Shown: positions 32,775 to 43,149, counted from the first letter of the stretch. The stretch: 64,000 nt of DNA from Phycisphaerales bacterium (GCA_009691915.1 SIAD01000008.1:1-64000), one strand, 5' to 3'. Made by a program: numbers and translations. Notes: generated by a model not told the origin, from the letters alone.

Positions 32775-35216
32775 ATGCACATCCTCTTTCTGACCGACAA
32801 CTTTCCGCCAGAAGTGAACGCGCCTGCGTCGCGGACATTTGAGCACTGCCGGGAATGGGTTAAGCTCGGGCATCGGGTGACCGTCATCACTGGCGCGCCG
32901 AACTTTCCCAAGGGGCTGGTCTTCGAGGGATACCAGAACAAACTCTGGCAGACCGAGCAGATGGACGGCATCCGGGTCATCCGGGTCTGGACTTTCATCA
33001 CGGCCAACGAGGGGTTCGGGAGACGGATCTTCGACTACGTGAGCTTCATGGTTAGCGCGTTTCTGGCGAGCTGCTTCGTGAGAGCGCCCGATGTCGTGAT
33101 CGGTACATCGCCCCAGTTCTTCACCGCGTGCGCGGCGTGGGCGGTGAGTGTTGTCAAGTCCCGTCCGTTCGTCTTCGAGCTGCGCGACCTGTGGCCGGAG
33201 TCGATCCGCGTGGTGGGAGCGATGAGGAACCACCGGATTCTCAACTTCCTCGAGAAGGTTGAGCTCTTCCTCTACCGCCGCGCCTTCCGCATCGTCTCCG
33301 TGACGCACGCATTCAAGCGCGACCTGACTCGACGGGGTATCGATCCTCACAAAATCCGAGTGACGACCAATGGTGTCGACATCGCGCGCTTCAATCGCCA
33401 GACGAGCGACACCGCGCTCAAGAAGAAACTCGGTCTCGAGGGGAAATTCATCGCGGGGTACATCGGCACGCACGGGTTGGCCCACGCGCTCGAAACCGTG
33501 CTCCATGCCGCGTTGGCCGCGCAGAATCAGGGGGATGAGTCGGTTGCGTTCGTGTTCCTGGGCGATGGCGCACGAAAGGTCGTTCTCATGGCGAAGTCCG
33601 AGCAGATGGGCCTACGCAATGTGCGCTTCCTCGACTCTGTCGGCAAGGACGAGGTGCCTCGGTACTGGGCCCTTCTCGATGTCGCGATCATCCATCTCAA
33701 GCGCAGCCCGCTCTTTGAAACCGTCATCCCCTCCAAGCTCTTTGAGTGCATGGGAATGGGGATCCCGATTCTTCATGGCGTAGCGGGTGAGTCAGCGGAG
33801 ATCGTCGAGCGCGAACAGGTCGGCATCACCTTTCAACCGGAGGACGCGGCCGCGCTCCTCGCGGGTCTGCGCCGATTGCAGCATGACAGACTCCTCTTTG
33901 GTTCGCTGAGTGCAAATTGTCTCGCCGCCGCCGTTAGGTACGACCGGTCGGCGCTGGCACTCTCGATGCTTGAGACGCTCCAGGATAATCGGATTCTTCT
34001 GCTCAACCAGGCGTTCTGGCCGGATGTAGTGGCGACGGCGCAGCATGCCGATGACCTCGCCCGATACCTGTTGGACCGTGGGGACGATGTCTCCGTCGTT
34101 GCGAGCCGAGCGATCTATGGCGAGCGTGGTTCAAGCCTGCCCCGCAGAGAATCGAGAGGGGGCGTCCGGATCCATCGAGTCGGCCTTCAACTCTTCGGCA
34201 AGCGCGGCATCACACCGCGGCTCTTCGATTTCGCGCTCTTCTACTTCGCGGCCGCGTGGCAGTGCCTAATCCTGAAACGACACGATGTCGTCGTCTGCTT
34301 CACGACACCCCCGTTCATCGCGCTCGTCGGTGCCATGCTGAAGTGGACGAAGGGGACCAGGTCGGTCTATTGGACTATGGATCTCTATCCCGAGGTCGCC
34401 GGTGCCGCGGGACTCATGTTGCAACGGGGACTGACCTGGCGATTGTTCAGGTGGATCGATCGCGTCTGTCTACGCAGCAGCGACAAAGTGGTGGCGTTAG
34501 GCAATCACATGCGGGAGAAACTCATTGAGAAGGGGGCGAGGCCGGAGGCGATCGAGACGATCTCTGTGTGGAGTGGCGCCGAAGGATTTGCCCTCCGCTC
34601 GCGCGACGCCAATCCACTGCGTACGGAGTGGGGGATCGGCGATCGCTTTACACTTCTCTATGTCGGCAATTTCGGGCTCGGCCACGACATGGAGGCGATC
34701 GCGGGTGCGGTCGAGGCCCTCAAGCACGACGATCAGATTCGGTGGCTATTCGTCGGTGAAGGCAAGTCGAAGCCGATGCTTGAGGCTCGCATTCATGCCT
34801 GTGGGGCGAAGAATGTGATTCTCGCCGGGTACCAGAAGCGGGAATACCTCGCGGATGTCCTGAGTGTCGGAGATGCCCATCTCGTGACCATGCTGCCGGG
34901 TTGGGATGGACTCCTCCTGCCGAGCAAGTTCTTCAGCGTGCTCGCCGCAGGAAGGCCCGTTCTCTGGGTCGGGCCCCGCAAGAGCGAGTGCGGTGACATC
35001 CTGCGCGAGAATCGGTGTGGGATCGAGATTGCCCCCGGGGACGCCAAGGCTCTCACACGGGCGGTGAAGACGATCATGGCCGACAGGGCAGGCGCAGAGG
35101 CGATGGGAGCGCGGGGCAAGGCTGCCTATGAGAGCAAGTATTCATTGCAGCATTCCTGCGAACGATGGCGGGCACTGCTCACTTCCGTGGCGCACTCGAA
35201 CCGCGAAGCGCGATGA
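32775..35216 (+). CDS. Fused tandem GT4 glycosyltransferase (WbuB-like plus GT4)
   Basis: 813 residues from ATG 32775, one base after the heparinase-like stop. Residues 1 to about 400 are a complete WbuB-like GT4 (ILFLTDNFPPEVNAPASRTFEH, VTTNGVDIARFN, VIPSKLFECMGMGIPIL). A second GT-B protein begins without a linker at about residue 405 (RILLLNQAFWPDVVATAQHA) and ends with its own sugar-nucleotide half (LYVGNFGLGHDMEAI, LLPSKFFSVLAAGRPVLWVG). Two complete enzymes in one chain would add two sugars in succession, or one half may be structural. The end overlaps the convergent GT2 gene by 38 bases. Confidence 0.88.
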   Translation: MHILFLTDNFPPEVNAPASRTFEHCREWVKLGHRVTVITGAPNFPKGLVFEGYQNKLWQTEQMDGIRVIRVWTFITANEGFGRRIFDYVSFMVSAFLASCFVRAPDVVIGTSPQFFTACAAWAVSVVKSRPFVFELRDLWPESIRVVGAMRNHRILNFLEKVELFLYRRAFRIVSVTHAFKRDLTRRGIDPHKIRVTTNGVDIARFNRQTSDTALKKKLGLEGKFIAGYIGTHGLAHALETVLHAALAAQNQGDESVAFVFLGDGARKVVLMAKSEQMGLRNVRFLDSVGKDEVPRYWALLDVAIIHLKRSPLFETVIPSKLFECMGMGIPILHGVAGESAEIVEREQVGITFQPEDAAALLAGLRRLQHDRLLFGSLSANCLAAAVRYDRSALALSMLETLQDNRILLLNQAFWPDVVATAQHADDLARYLLDRGDDVSVVASRAIYGERGSSLPRRESRGGVRIHRVGLQLFGKRGITPRLFDFALFYFAAAWQCLILKRHDVVVCFTTPPFIALVGAMLKWTKGTRSVYWTMDLYPEVAGAAGLMLQRGLTWRLFRWIDRVCLRSSDKVVALGNHMREKLIEKGARPEAIETISVWSGAEGFALRSRDANPLRTEWGIGDRFTLLYVGNFGLGHDMEAIAGAVEALKHDDQIRWLFVGEGKSKPMLEARIHACGAKNVILAGYQKREYLADVLSVGDAHLVTMLPGWDGLLLPSKFFSVLAAGRPVLWVGPRKSECGDILRENRCGIEIAPGDAKALTRAVKTIMADRAGAEAMGARGKAAYESKYSLQHSCERWRALLTSVAHSNREAR

Positions 35217-36024
35217 GGTTCCGTCGGATCTGAGAGAAGTACTTCGCTTTCATCAGGGCGAAGACCAGTCCGGCGTAGCCATCGAGGATCCCGAACTTTC
35301 TCAGGTACGAGTAGAGAAAGTAGGTGGGGGCGAGCCACCAAGCCCCAATCGATGCGTACTTCCGCTTCTGGATCGCGGTCAGGTGTACGCGACTATCGGG
35401 AGTCTCCAAGAGCCGCAGGGTTCGACGAGCCTCCCACGCGGCGTACTCAGTGTGGCGCGCCTTGTACGCGTCGAGCCCCTTGAAGTCCTGGTGATCGACG
35501 CGCGTCGTCAGCCGGCCAACGGAGCCGTCCAGAACAGGATGCTCATGCACTTCCATGTCGAGTCGGCTCCACTTCTCCTCATCGATGCGTTCGTAGAGCC
35601 CGGCTCCGACGCGAAAGATCGGCAGCTTGATCTGCGGGACGCCGTACCGAAGCATCTTCCCGAGGAAGTGATTGGTGTAGACGACCTCCAAGCCTGCGTG
35701 CTTGGTCGACGCGAGTGTGCGAGCCAGTTCGTCGACGAATGCCTCGGGGACATGCTCGTCCGCGTCTAGAAAGAAGACCCACGGTGTCACCGGAGCGTGG
35801 TTGATCAGCAGCCAGTTGCGCTTCTTGGGGAATCGGCCGTCCCAGCGGAATTCAACAAACTCACAGCCGTAGCTAAGGGCGATCTCCCGAGTGCGGTCTG
35901 TGCTGCCGGAGTCCACCACGACAACCTGCTCGAACCGTCCAAGACGGTCGAGGCAGCGCGGGAGGTTTATCTCCTCGTTCCTTACCGGGATAACGACCGT
36001 CACTGGCACCTTGACCTTGTCCAT
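35179..36024 (-). CDS. Glycosyltransferase family 2
   Basis: 281 residues from ATG 36024. GT-A fold: VTVVIPVRNEEINLPRCL at the N-terminus, VVVVDSGSTDRTREIA near residue 38, the metal-binding D-x-D in FFLDADEHVP, and the later basic region ending in a membrane-associated helix. It resembles the WaaE/KdtX-type inverting enzymes that decorate lipopolysaccharide cores. Start: ATG 36051 is also in frame, but it lies upstream of a -10-like TAATCT placed 7 bases before 36024. It is divergent from the acetyltransferase, with which it shares a promoter element. Confidence 0.88.
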   Translation of the reverse strand: MDKVKVPVTVVIPVRNEEINLPRCLDRLGRFEQVVVVDSGSTDRTREIALSYGCEFVEFRWDGRFPKKRNWLLINHAPVTPWVFFLDADEHVPEAFVDELARTLASTKHAGLEVVYTNHFLGKMLRYGVPQIKLPIFRVGAGLYERIDEEKWSRLDMEVHEHPVLDGSVGRLTTRVDHQDFKGLDAYKARHTEYAAWEARRTLRLLETPDSRVHLTAIQKRKYASIGAWWLAPTYFLYSYLRKFGILDGYAGLVFALMKAKYFSQIRRNLIALRGSSAPRK

Positions 36025-36031
36025 CGTGGGG

Positions 36032-36041
36032 AGATTACTAT
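36032..36041. promoter_or_regulatory. Bidirectional overlapping -10 boxes
   Basis: Minus strand TAATCT (complement of 36032-36037), 7 bases before ATG 36024. Plus strand TACTAT (36036-36041), 8 bases before ATG 36050. The two boxes share the central TA, so one short element would drive two divergent, leaderless messages. Confidence 0.45.
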
Positions 36042-36049
36042 CGGTGTTC

Positions 36050-36613
36050 ATGTCGAACTCCGACCAGTGCCAAAGGGGCGACTCTCCCTACACGCTCGCC
36101 GAGAGACTGCGCCGCGTGGCGTGGGCGTTCGTCCAATCGACCCTCTTTGCGTGGTCATTCCACAACTGGTACGGAATCCGCCGAGTGCTTCTGAAATCTT
36201 TCGGGGCATCCGTCGCGCCTTCCGCGCGCGTCAGGGCCTCGGTCCGCGTTGAGATTCCGTGGAACCTCACGATCGGCGCGGACTCAGCCATCGGGGATCG
36301 GGCAATCCTGTACTGCTTGGGGCAGGTCTCGATCGGATCGCACGTCACGATTTCGCAGGGCGCGCACCTATGCGCTGGCACCCATGACTACCGATCATCA
36401 ACGATGATCTTGCGGCGCGCATCGATCAGGGTTGGCGACGATGCATGGATCGCCGCCGACGCCTTCATCGGCCCGGATGTGACAGTCGGAGATGGGGCGA
36501 TCTTGAGCGCACGCGGCGTCGCAATGACGGATCTCGCGCCATGGTCGATCTACGCCGGGAACCCGGCGGTCCTCATCAAGCCCCGGCCGCGCCCTGTCTC
36601 CGCCGATCACTAG
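36050..36613 (+). CDS. WcaF-like acetyltransferase (hexapeptide family)
   Basis: 187 residues from ATG 36050. The N-terminal segment AWSFHNWYGIRRVLLKSFGA and the following VEIPWNLTIGADSAIGDRAILYCLG match colanic-acid acetyltransferase WcaF-type proteins. The left-handed beta helix continues with VSIGSHVTISQGAHLCAGTHDY, where the His is the likely catalytic base, and WIAADAFIGPDVTVGDGAI. It would O-acetylate a sugar of the polysaccharide using acetyl-CoA. A frame opening upstream at 35891 runs antisense to the GT2 gene and is not used. Its TAG stop is also the start of the cysS -10 box. Confidence 0.87.
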   Translation: MSNSDQCQRGDSPYTLAERLRRVAWAFVQSTLFAWSFHNWYGIRRVLLKSFGASVAPSARVRASVRVEIPWNLTIGADSAIGDRAILYCLGQVSIGSHVTISQGAHLCAGTHDYRSSTMILRRASIRVGDDAWIAADAFIGPDVTVGDGAILSARGVAMTDLAPWSIYAGNPAVLIKPRPRPVSADH

Positions 36614-36616
36614 GAT
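36611..36616 (+). promoter_or_regulatory. -10-like box of cysS, built on a stop codon
   Basis: TAGGAT, 7 bases before GTG 36624. Its first three bases are the TAG stop of the acetyltransferase gene. Confidence 0.45.
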
Positions 36617-36623
36617 CGTCCGA

Positions 36624-38152
<1,529 letters not shown>

Positions 38153-38156
<4 letters not shown>

Positions 38157-38851
38157 CGCAACCTCCGAGTTCTGGGCGACACACGATTGGACTCACTGGA
38201 TCGATCGGCGCCGGAAAATCCACAGTGGCACGGATGCTCGGTGAGCTTGGGTGGTGCGTCTCGGATTCAGACCAGCTCGCCCATCAGGCGTTCGAGGATC
38301 GCGCGATCATGACCCAGCTCCAGACCTGGTGGGGTCCGGCGATCATCACCCCAGATGGACGGGTCAACCGTGGGCGCGTGGCGGCGATTGTCTTTCCCGA
38401 GGCTCACGCCACAGCTGCTGAGATCGCCTCTGCCGCCCGCGAGCGCGAGTCCCTGGAAGGCCTGATCCATCCCTGGATCTTCAATCGGCGGCAGGCGCAG
38501 TTCGCTCAGGCGAGCGCCCAAGCCGTCGGATTCGTGATTGACGCGCCGCTGCTCCTGGAGACGGGCGTCGACAAGGCATGCTCTGTGATTCTCTTCGTCG
38601 ATGCGCCCTTTGCGGATCGCCTAGGTCGTGTGCAGCAGGTGCGGGGCTGGAATCACGAGGAACTTGCCCGTCGGGAATCCACACAGATGCCACTTGACCT
38701 CAAGCGCAAGATGGCGCATCATGTCATAGTCAACGACGCCGATCTGGTCTCGTTGCGGGCCCATGTGGCCCTGATCCACAGCCGAATCCTGACTGAGAGG
38801 CTCCCCGGAGCCGCCGGCGCATCGCAAGAGGATTCAAGCGCTCATCACTGA
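38153..38851 (+). CDS. coaE: Dephospho-CoA kinase
   Basis: Last step of coenzyme A synthesis: phosphorylates the ribose 3'-OH of dephospho-CoA. 232 residues from ATG 38153, which overlaps the cysS stop as ATGA; ATG 38141 adds four residues. The Walker A loop is GLTGSIGAGKST near residue 14, followed by the family's DSDQLAHQAF. VIDAPLLLETG and the lid-like basic region RVQQVRGWNHEELARRE complete the match. The C-terminus is about 25 residues longer than minimal CoaE proteins. Confidence 0.93.
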
Positions 38852-38913
38852 GGCTTCTCGCGGCTGCCGGAACCGCCGTTCGCACCTTCCACCCGCATGA
38901 TCGGACTCTCGCC

Positions 38914-40455
38914 ATGAACGAATCACAAGCCTCCTCGTCTCTCTCGCAGTCACACGGACAGCAGAACCACGGCCACTCCCAGGGTGGCGGCGGCCGAAAC
39001 CGTCGTCGTCGTCGTCGCGGTGGCGGAAGTGGCGGTGGTGGAAATGGCGGCGGCGGCGGCGGAGGTGGAGGCTCGTTCCAGTCGTATCAGTTCTCTCAGG
39101 GAGCGCTCCCGAGCGATGAGCAGATCGACGCGGAAGCTGAGGCACTCGCCCAGGAGATCGCTGACAAGAAGAAGCCGTCCAAGAAGGGCGAACTCGACGC
39201 GACCGCGCTTCAGAAGCTGCCCAACGAAGATCTCCTCAAGGAAGCCAAGAAGGTCGGTCTCGAGGATGTGTCGGGCCTCCCGGGTCACACGCTGGTCTTT
39301 GAGATCCTGCGCGCCCGCGCCAAGGAGCAGGGGCTCACGATGGCAGAAGGGTCACTGGAAATCATGGCCGAGGGCTACGGCTTCCTTCGCAGCGCCGAAT
39401 ATTCGTATCTGGCCACCGAAGAAGATGTCTATGTCTCCGCCTCGATCATCCGCAGTCTTGGCCTCCGGCGAGGCCAGACAATCCGGGGAATCGTCCGCGC
39501 CCCCAAGGATCAGGAGGCCTTCTTCGCGCTCCTTCGTCCCGACAGCGTCAATGGATTCCCCGTCGAAGACGCGAAGAACTTCCCGATCTTCGAGAATCTC
39601 ACACCTCTCCATCCCAACAAGCGCATCCACCTTGAGATGCTCAACCAGCCCACGCGGGTCGAGCCCCGCATCATCGACATGGTGACTCCACTGGGGTTCG
39701 GCCAGCGCGCGCTCATCGTCGCCCCGCCGCGCACTGGCAAGACCGTGATTCTTCAGCAGCTCGCCAACGCGATCGCCACGAATCATCCCGAAGTCTCGAC
39801 CATCGTGCTGCTCATCGACGAACGACCAGAAGAAGTGACGGATTTCAAGCGCAACACTCCGTCGCGTGTCGAGGTCGTTGCAAGCACCTTCGACGAGGAG
39901 GCGAGCCGCCACATCCAGATCGCGGAAATGGTCATCGAAAAGGCTCGGCGCATGGTGGAATGTGGCCAGCATGTGGTCATCCTGCTGGATTCGATCACGC
40001 GTCTGGCCCGCGGCTACAACAACGCGATGCCCAACTCGGGCAAGATCGGTTCGGGCGGCGTCGACACCTCGGCGCTCATCAAGCCCAAGAAATTCTTCGG
40101 CGGAGCGCGCAACATTGAGAACGGTGGCTCCCTGACCATCATCGCGACCGCGCTGGTAGATACTGGAAGCCGCGCCGACGAGGTCATTTTCGAGGAGTTC
40201 AAAGGCACCGGCAACGCCGAGCTCCACCTAGACCGCAAGCTCGTCGAAAAGCGCGTCTACCCGGCGATCAATGTGGGCGCCTCGGGGACGCGCCGCGAGG
40301 AGCTTCTCCTCGACCCGAAGGAACTGGAACTCATCGTCCGCCTTCGCAAGGTCGTCTCGGACATGAATGTGGTTGAGGCGATGGAACTCCTGCGCAACCG
40401 GGTCATCAAGACGAAGTCCAATGTGGAATTCCTGATGACAATGAGTATGGGATGA
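38914..40455 (+). CDS. rho: Transcription termination factor Rho
   Basis: Hexameric RNA helicase that ends transcription; 513 residues. The first 60 residues are an unusual low-complexity stretch: Ser/Gln/His, then a run of arginines, then more than 15 glycines. A helical region with [15 protein letters not shown] follows, then the RNA-binding cold-shock-like domain with [23 protein letters not shown]. The ATPase core has P-loop APPRTGKT near 271, Walker [17 protein letters not shown] and the R-loop segment [18 protein letters not shown]. The stop overlaps a pseudopilin gene by ATGA. Confidence 0.97.
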   Translation: MNESQASSSLSQSHGQQNHGHSQGGGGRNRRRRRRGGGSGGGGNGGGGGGGGGSFQSYQFSQGALPSDEQIDAEAEALAQEIADKKKPSKKGELDATALQKLPNEDLLKEAKKVGLEDVSGLPGHTLVFEILRARAKEQGLTMAEGSLEIMAEGYGFLRSAEYSYLATEEDVYVSASIIRSLGLRRGQTIRGIVRAPKDQEAFFALLRPDSVNGFPVEDAKNFPIFENLTPLHPNKRIHLEMLNQPTRVEPRIIDMVTPLGFGQRALIVAPPRTGKTVILQQLANAIATNHPEVSTIVLLIDERPEEVTDFKRNTPSRVEVVASTFDEEASRHIQIAEMVIEKARRMVECGQHVVILLDSITRLARGYNNAMPNSGKIGSGGVDTSALIKPKKFFGGARNIENGGSLTIIATALVDTGSRADEVIFEEFKGTGNAELHLDRKLVEKRVYPAINVGASGTRREELLLDPKELELIVRLRKVVSDMNVVEAMELLRNRVIKTKSNVEFLMTMSMG

Positions 40456-41423
40456 ACCATCCCCCCATTACCGGTGCGTATGGAACGACAGAGGATCGCA
40501 TGACGAGAACCCATCGGACCCAGTCTCCTCGCGCCCTCACACTGGTGGAGATTCTTGCGGTCGTCGGGATCATTGCCCTGCTCCTGGCGATCCTCCTGCC
40601 GGCACTGCGGGTCGCGCGGGCCAATAGCGCCTGGGCCGCCAGCCAGAACAATCTGCGCCAGATTCACACGCTGATGCAGGCGTATGTGGTCGACAACCGG
40701 GAGACCGTGTTGCCGAGCCAGTTCGACCACACCAATGTGCGATACAAAGGCGCCATGCGCTCGCCAGTTCCCTCGGCTCCGCCGATCGGTCTCCCACTGA
40801 TGGGGACATGGGCGGACATCCTGTGGACGGTCAATTCGTTGGGATCGGTGCAGATGCCGCCCGACGACTCCGGCACGCCCAACCCCTACGACTACCGCTA
40901 CGACTCGCCGGATCGGTTCGCCTATCAGGACAGTCCCGACCTCAACGGGAACTTTCTTCGCTCGACCATTGATATGGAAACTCCGTTCGTGAGTACCGAG
41001 GGGACATTCAGCGAGGCCACGCCCTTTGGGCCCGGCGCATCGCTGCTGGAAATCGGCCATGCCGGCTACTTCGCCGCCAACGACTTCTTCGACGCACAGC
41101 AGGGGATCTACTACACCTCAGGTCAGATCAAGCGCCCGAGCGAGTCGGTCTACTTGGTTGACAGCCGTGCCGGTGAGATCATCGATCCCCTCGACTCACC
41201 ATGGAAGGGAAGCGATGACCTGCTGTGCGAGGTCGACTTCCGCTACCCGGGCGAAACCTGTCTGTTCCTCTGCCTCGATGGACATGTCCAGACCGAAGCA
41301 ATGTGGGCTGACATCGAGGAGCTCCAGGGCCAGTGGTGGACATCAGCTGCGCCTCCGGCCGATCCGACGGGGCGAGGACTGCGCGTCTCCAACTTGAACA
41401 GATCCGATAATCCGCAGCCCTGA
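40452..41423 (+). CDS. Prepilin/pseudopilin-like protein with N-terminal methylation motif
   Basis: 323 residues from ATG 40452 (ATGA overlap with rho); ATG 40500 gives a shorter leader and is equally plausible. The type IV prepilin signal is RALTLVEILAVVGIIALLLAILLPAL, cut after Ala by a prepilin peptidase, leaving Glu at mature position +4 or +5. It is followed by SQNNLRQI, common in planctomycete pseudopilins of the DUF1559 kind. The C-terminal half contains YLVDSRAGEI and a FLCLDGHVQ segment typical of H-X9-DG-type domains. Such proteins are very abundant in planctomycetes; the role is uncertain. An intrinsic terminator follows downstream. Confidence 0.85.
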   Translation: MNHPPITGAYGTTEDRMTRTHRTQSPRALTLVEILAVVGIIALLLAILLPALRVARANSAWAASQNNLRQIHTLMQAYVVDNRETVLPSQFDHTNVRYKGAMRSPVPSAPPIGLPLMGTWADILWTVNSLGSVQMPPDDSGTPNPYDYRYDSPDRFAYQDSPDLNGNFLRSTIDMETPFVSTEGTFSEATPFGPGASLLEIGHAGYFAANDFFDAQQGIYYTSGQIKRPSESVYLVDSRAGEIIDPLDSPWKGSDDLLCEVDFRYPGETCLFLCLDGHVQTEAMWADIEELQGQWWTSAAPPADPTGRGLRVSNLNRSDNPQP

Positions 41424-41519
41424 CGCGGCGACGCACCTGAAAACCGGACCGAGTGGTCGGGCTCCATGTGCATGACCGGTGGAGTCCCGCCCGTGCGTGT
41501 CCGAGTTTCGATCGGCCCC

Positions 41520-41547
41520 TTGTTGCAATGCGATTTATGGTTACACT
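41520..41547 (+). promoter_or_regulatory. Possible promoter of the tRNA-Thr/tuf unit
   Basis: TTGTTG (41520-41525) and TACACT (41542-41547) are spaced by 16 bases. Initiation would fall near 41554, just before the hairpin described next. Confidence 0.4.
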
Positions 41548-41556
41548 CCGCTCCTT

Positions 41557-41579
41557 ACCGCCCGATGAGGGCGGTTTTT
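41557..41579 (+). terminator. Rho-independent terminator hairpin
   Basis: Stem ACCGCCC (41557-41563) pairs perfectly with GGGCGGT (41569-41575) across loop GATGA, followed by more T residues (41576-41579). It ends the rho/pseudopilin unit or attenuates the tRNA-Thr/tuf transcript. It is the only clear intrinsic terminator I found in the window. Confidence 0.7.
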
Positions 41580-41591
41580 CATCTCGGGAAC

Positions 41592-41663
41592 GCCACCGTA
41601 GCTCAGTGGTAGAGCACACCCTTGGTAAGGGTGAGGTCGAGGGTTCAATCCCCTTCGGTGGCT
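41592..41663 (+). tRNA. tRNA-Thr (GGT)
   Basis: 72 bases, full cloverleaf: acceptor stem GCCACCG with CGGTGGC, D arm GCTC-GAGC, anticodon loop TTGGTAA with anticodon GGT, T loop TTCAATC. No encoded CCA. It is placed directly before tuf, as in many bacteria where tRNA-Thr and tuf are cotranscribed. Confidence 0.96.
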
Positions 41664-41721
41664 TCCGCAGGCGTTCGCGTCGGGTGCCTGCTCGGACAAG
41701 CAAGAAACGGAGCAACTCGTC

Positions 41722-42930
41722 ATGGCCAAGGAAAATTTCAAGCGCGACAAGCCGCATGTCAATGTCGGAACGATCGGTCACATCGATCACGGCAAGACCA
41801 CCCTCACCGCCGCCATCACCGCAGTGCAGGCAGGGCTGGGCTTCGCCAAGCCAGTGAGCTACGACCAGGTCGCCAAGGCCTCCGAGAGCGAGGGCCGCCG
41901 CGATCCGACCAAGATCGTCACGATCGCCACCAGCCATGTCGAGTACGCGACGCAGAACCGTCACTACGCGCATGTCGACTGCCCCGGCCACGCGGACTAT
42001 GTGAAGAACATGATCACCGGCGCCGCCCAGATGGATGGCGCGATTCTCGTCGTCTCGGCATACGACGGTGTCATGCCGCAGACCCGCGAGCATGTCCTTC
42101 TGGCCCGCCAGGTCGGCGTTCCGCGCATCGTCGTCTTCCTCAACAAGGTTGACACGGTGGATGACGCAGAACTCATCGACCTCGTCGAGGAGGAGGTCCG
42201 TGATCTCCTCAAGAAGTACGACTTCCCAGCGGCCGAGATCCCCATCGTCCGCGGTTCGGCGCTCCCCGCGCTGCAGAACCCCGCCGATCCCGCCAAGAAC
42301 AAGTGCATCGGCGAGCTGATGGCCGCGATCGACTCGTACATTCCCGAACCAGTCCGCGAGAACGACAAGCCGTTCCTCATGTCGGTCGAGGATGTCTTCT
42401 CGATCAAGGGCCGTGGCACTGTCGCGACGGGCCGCATCGAGCGCGGTCAGATCAAGGTCGGCGACGAAGTTGAAGTCGTCGGGCTCCGTCCCGAGCCGCG
42501 CAAGACCACCGTCACCGGCGTTGAAATGTTCCAGAAGACCCTCGACTCAGGCATGGCCGGCGACAATGTCGGCTGTCTGCTCCGAGGCGTCGAGAAGGAC
42601 GACATCGAGCGTGGTCAGGTGCTCTGCAAGCCCGGTTCGATCAAGCCGCATCTCGAGTTCGAAGCGCAGGTGTATGTCCTTACCAAGGATGAAGGTGGCC
42701 GTCACACGCCGTTCTTCTCCGGCTACAAGCCCCAGTTCTACTTCCGCACGACTGACATCACTGGCAAGCTCGATCTCATCGGAGCCGAGATGTGCATGCC
42801 AGGCGACAATATCAAGCTGAAGGTCGACCTTGAAGGCAAGGGCGTTGCCATGGAGGAGGGCGTTCGTTTCGCCGTCCGCGAAGGCGGTAAGACCGTCGGT
42901 TCGGGAGTCGTCACCAAGGTCATTCGCTGA
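41722..42930 (+). CDS. tuf: Elongation factor Tu
   Basis: GTPase delivering aminoacyl-tRNA to the ribosome; 402 residues. G1 loop GHIDHGKTT near residues 19-27, G3 DCPGH, G4 NKVD, G5 SALP-type segment. Domains II and III contain [11 protein letters not shown] and the C-terminal VVTKVIR-type end. A Shine-Dalgarno-like ACGGAG lies about a dozen bases upstream. Order tRNA-Thr, tuf, rpmG, tRNA-Trp, secE, nusG is the classic translation/secretion cluster. Confidence 0.98.
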   Translation: MAKENFKRDKPHVNVGTIGHIDHGKTTLTAAITAVQAGLGFAKPVSYDQVAKASESEGRRDPTKIVTIATSHVEYATQNRHYAHVDCPGHADYVKNMITGAAQMDGAILVVSAYDGVMPQTREHVLLARQVGVPRIVVFLNKVDTVDDAELIDLVEEEVRDLLKKYDFPAAEIPIVRGSALPALQNPADPAKNKCIGELMAAIDSYIPEPVRENDKPFLMSVEDVFSIKGRGTVATGRIERGQIKVGDEVEVVGLRPEPRKTTVTGVEMFQKTLDSGMAGDNVGCLLRGVEKDDIERGQVLCKPGSIKPHLEFEAQVYVLTKDEGGRHTPFFSGYKPQFYFRTTDITGKLDLIGAEMCMPGDNIKLKVDLEGKGVAMEEGVRFAVREGGKTVGSGVVTKVIR

Positions 42931-42948
42931 CCGCAACGGAATTGATCC

Positions 42949-43128
42949 ATGGCCAAGAAAAGCCTCGATCGTGAGTATGTGTGGCTCCAGTGCACCGAAA
43001 CTGGGGACATGAACTACCGGACGGAGATTCGCGTCAAAGGCGGAATCGCTGAGAAGGTCAAAGATGGCTTCCTCAAGTTCTCCCCCCGGCTTCGTCGGCA
43101 CACGCTCCACAAGATCAAGCGGAAGTGA
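42949..43128 (+). CDS. rpmG: Ribosomal protein bL33
   Basis: 59 residues (ATG 42949, TGA 43126-43128). It starts MAKKSLDREYVWLQC and ends RRHTLHKIKRK, the normal bL33 ending. Only one cysteine remains (Cys15). Where zinc-binding bL33 has CTEC and CPRC, this protein reads CTET and SPRL, so the zinc ribbon has been lost while the rest resembles the zinc-type form. It lies between tuf and tRNA-Trp, the usual bL33 position next to secE. Confidence 0.93.
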   Translation: MAKKSLDREYVWLQCTETGDMNYRTEIRVKGGIAEKVKDGFLKFSPRLRRHTLHKIKRK

Positions 43129-43149
43129 ACTTGCTTCACGATCGCCGTC

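Noticed and set aside
32334-33506. Minus-strand open frame of 390 codons
   Set aside because: Antisense to the heparinase-like and GT4 fusion genes, both of which have strong family motifs on the plus strand.
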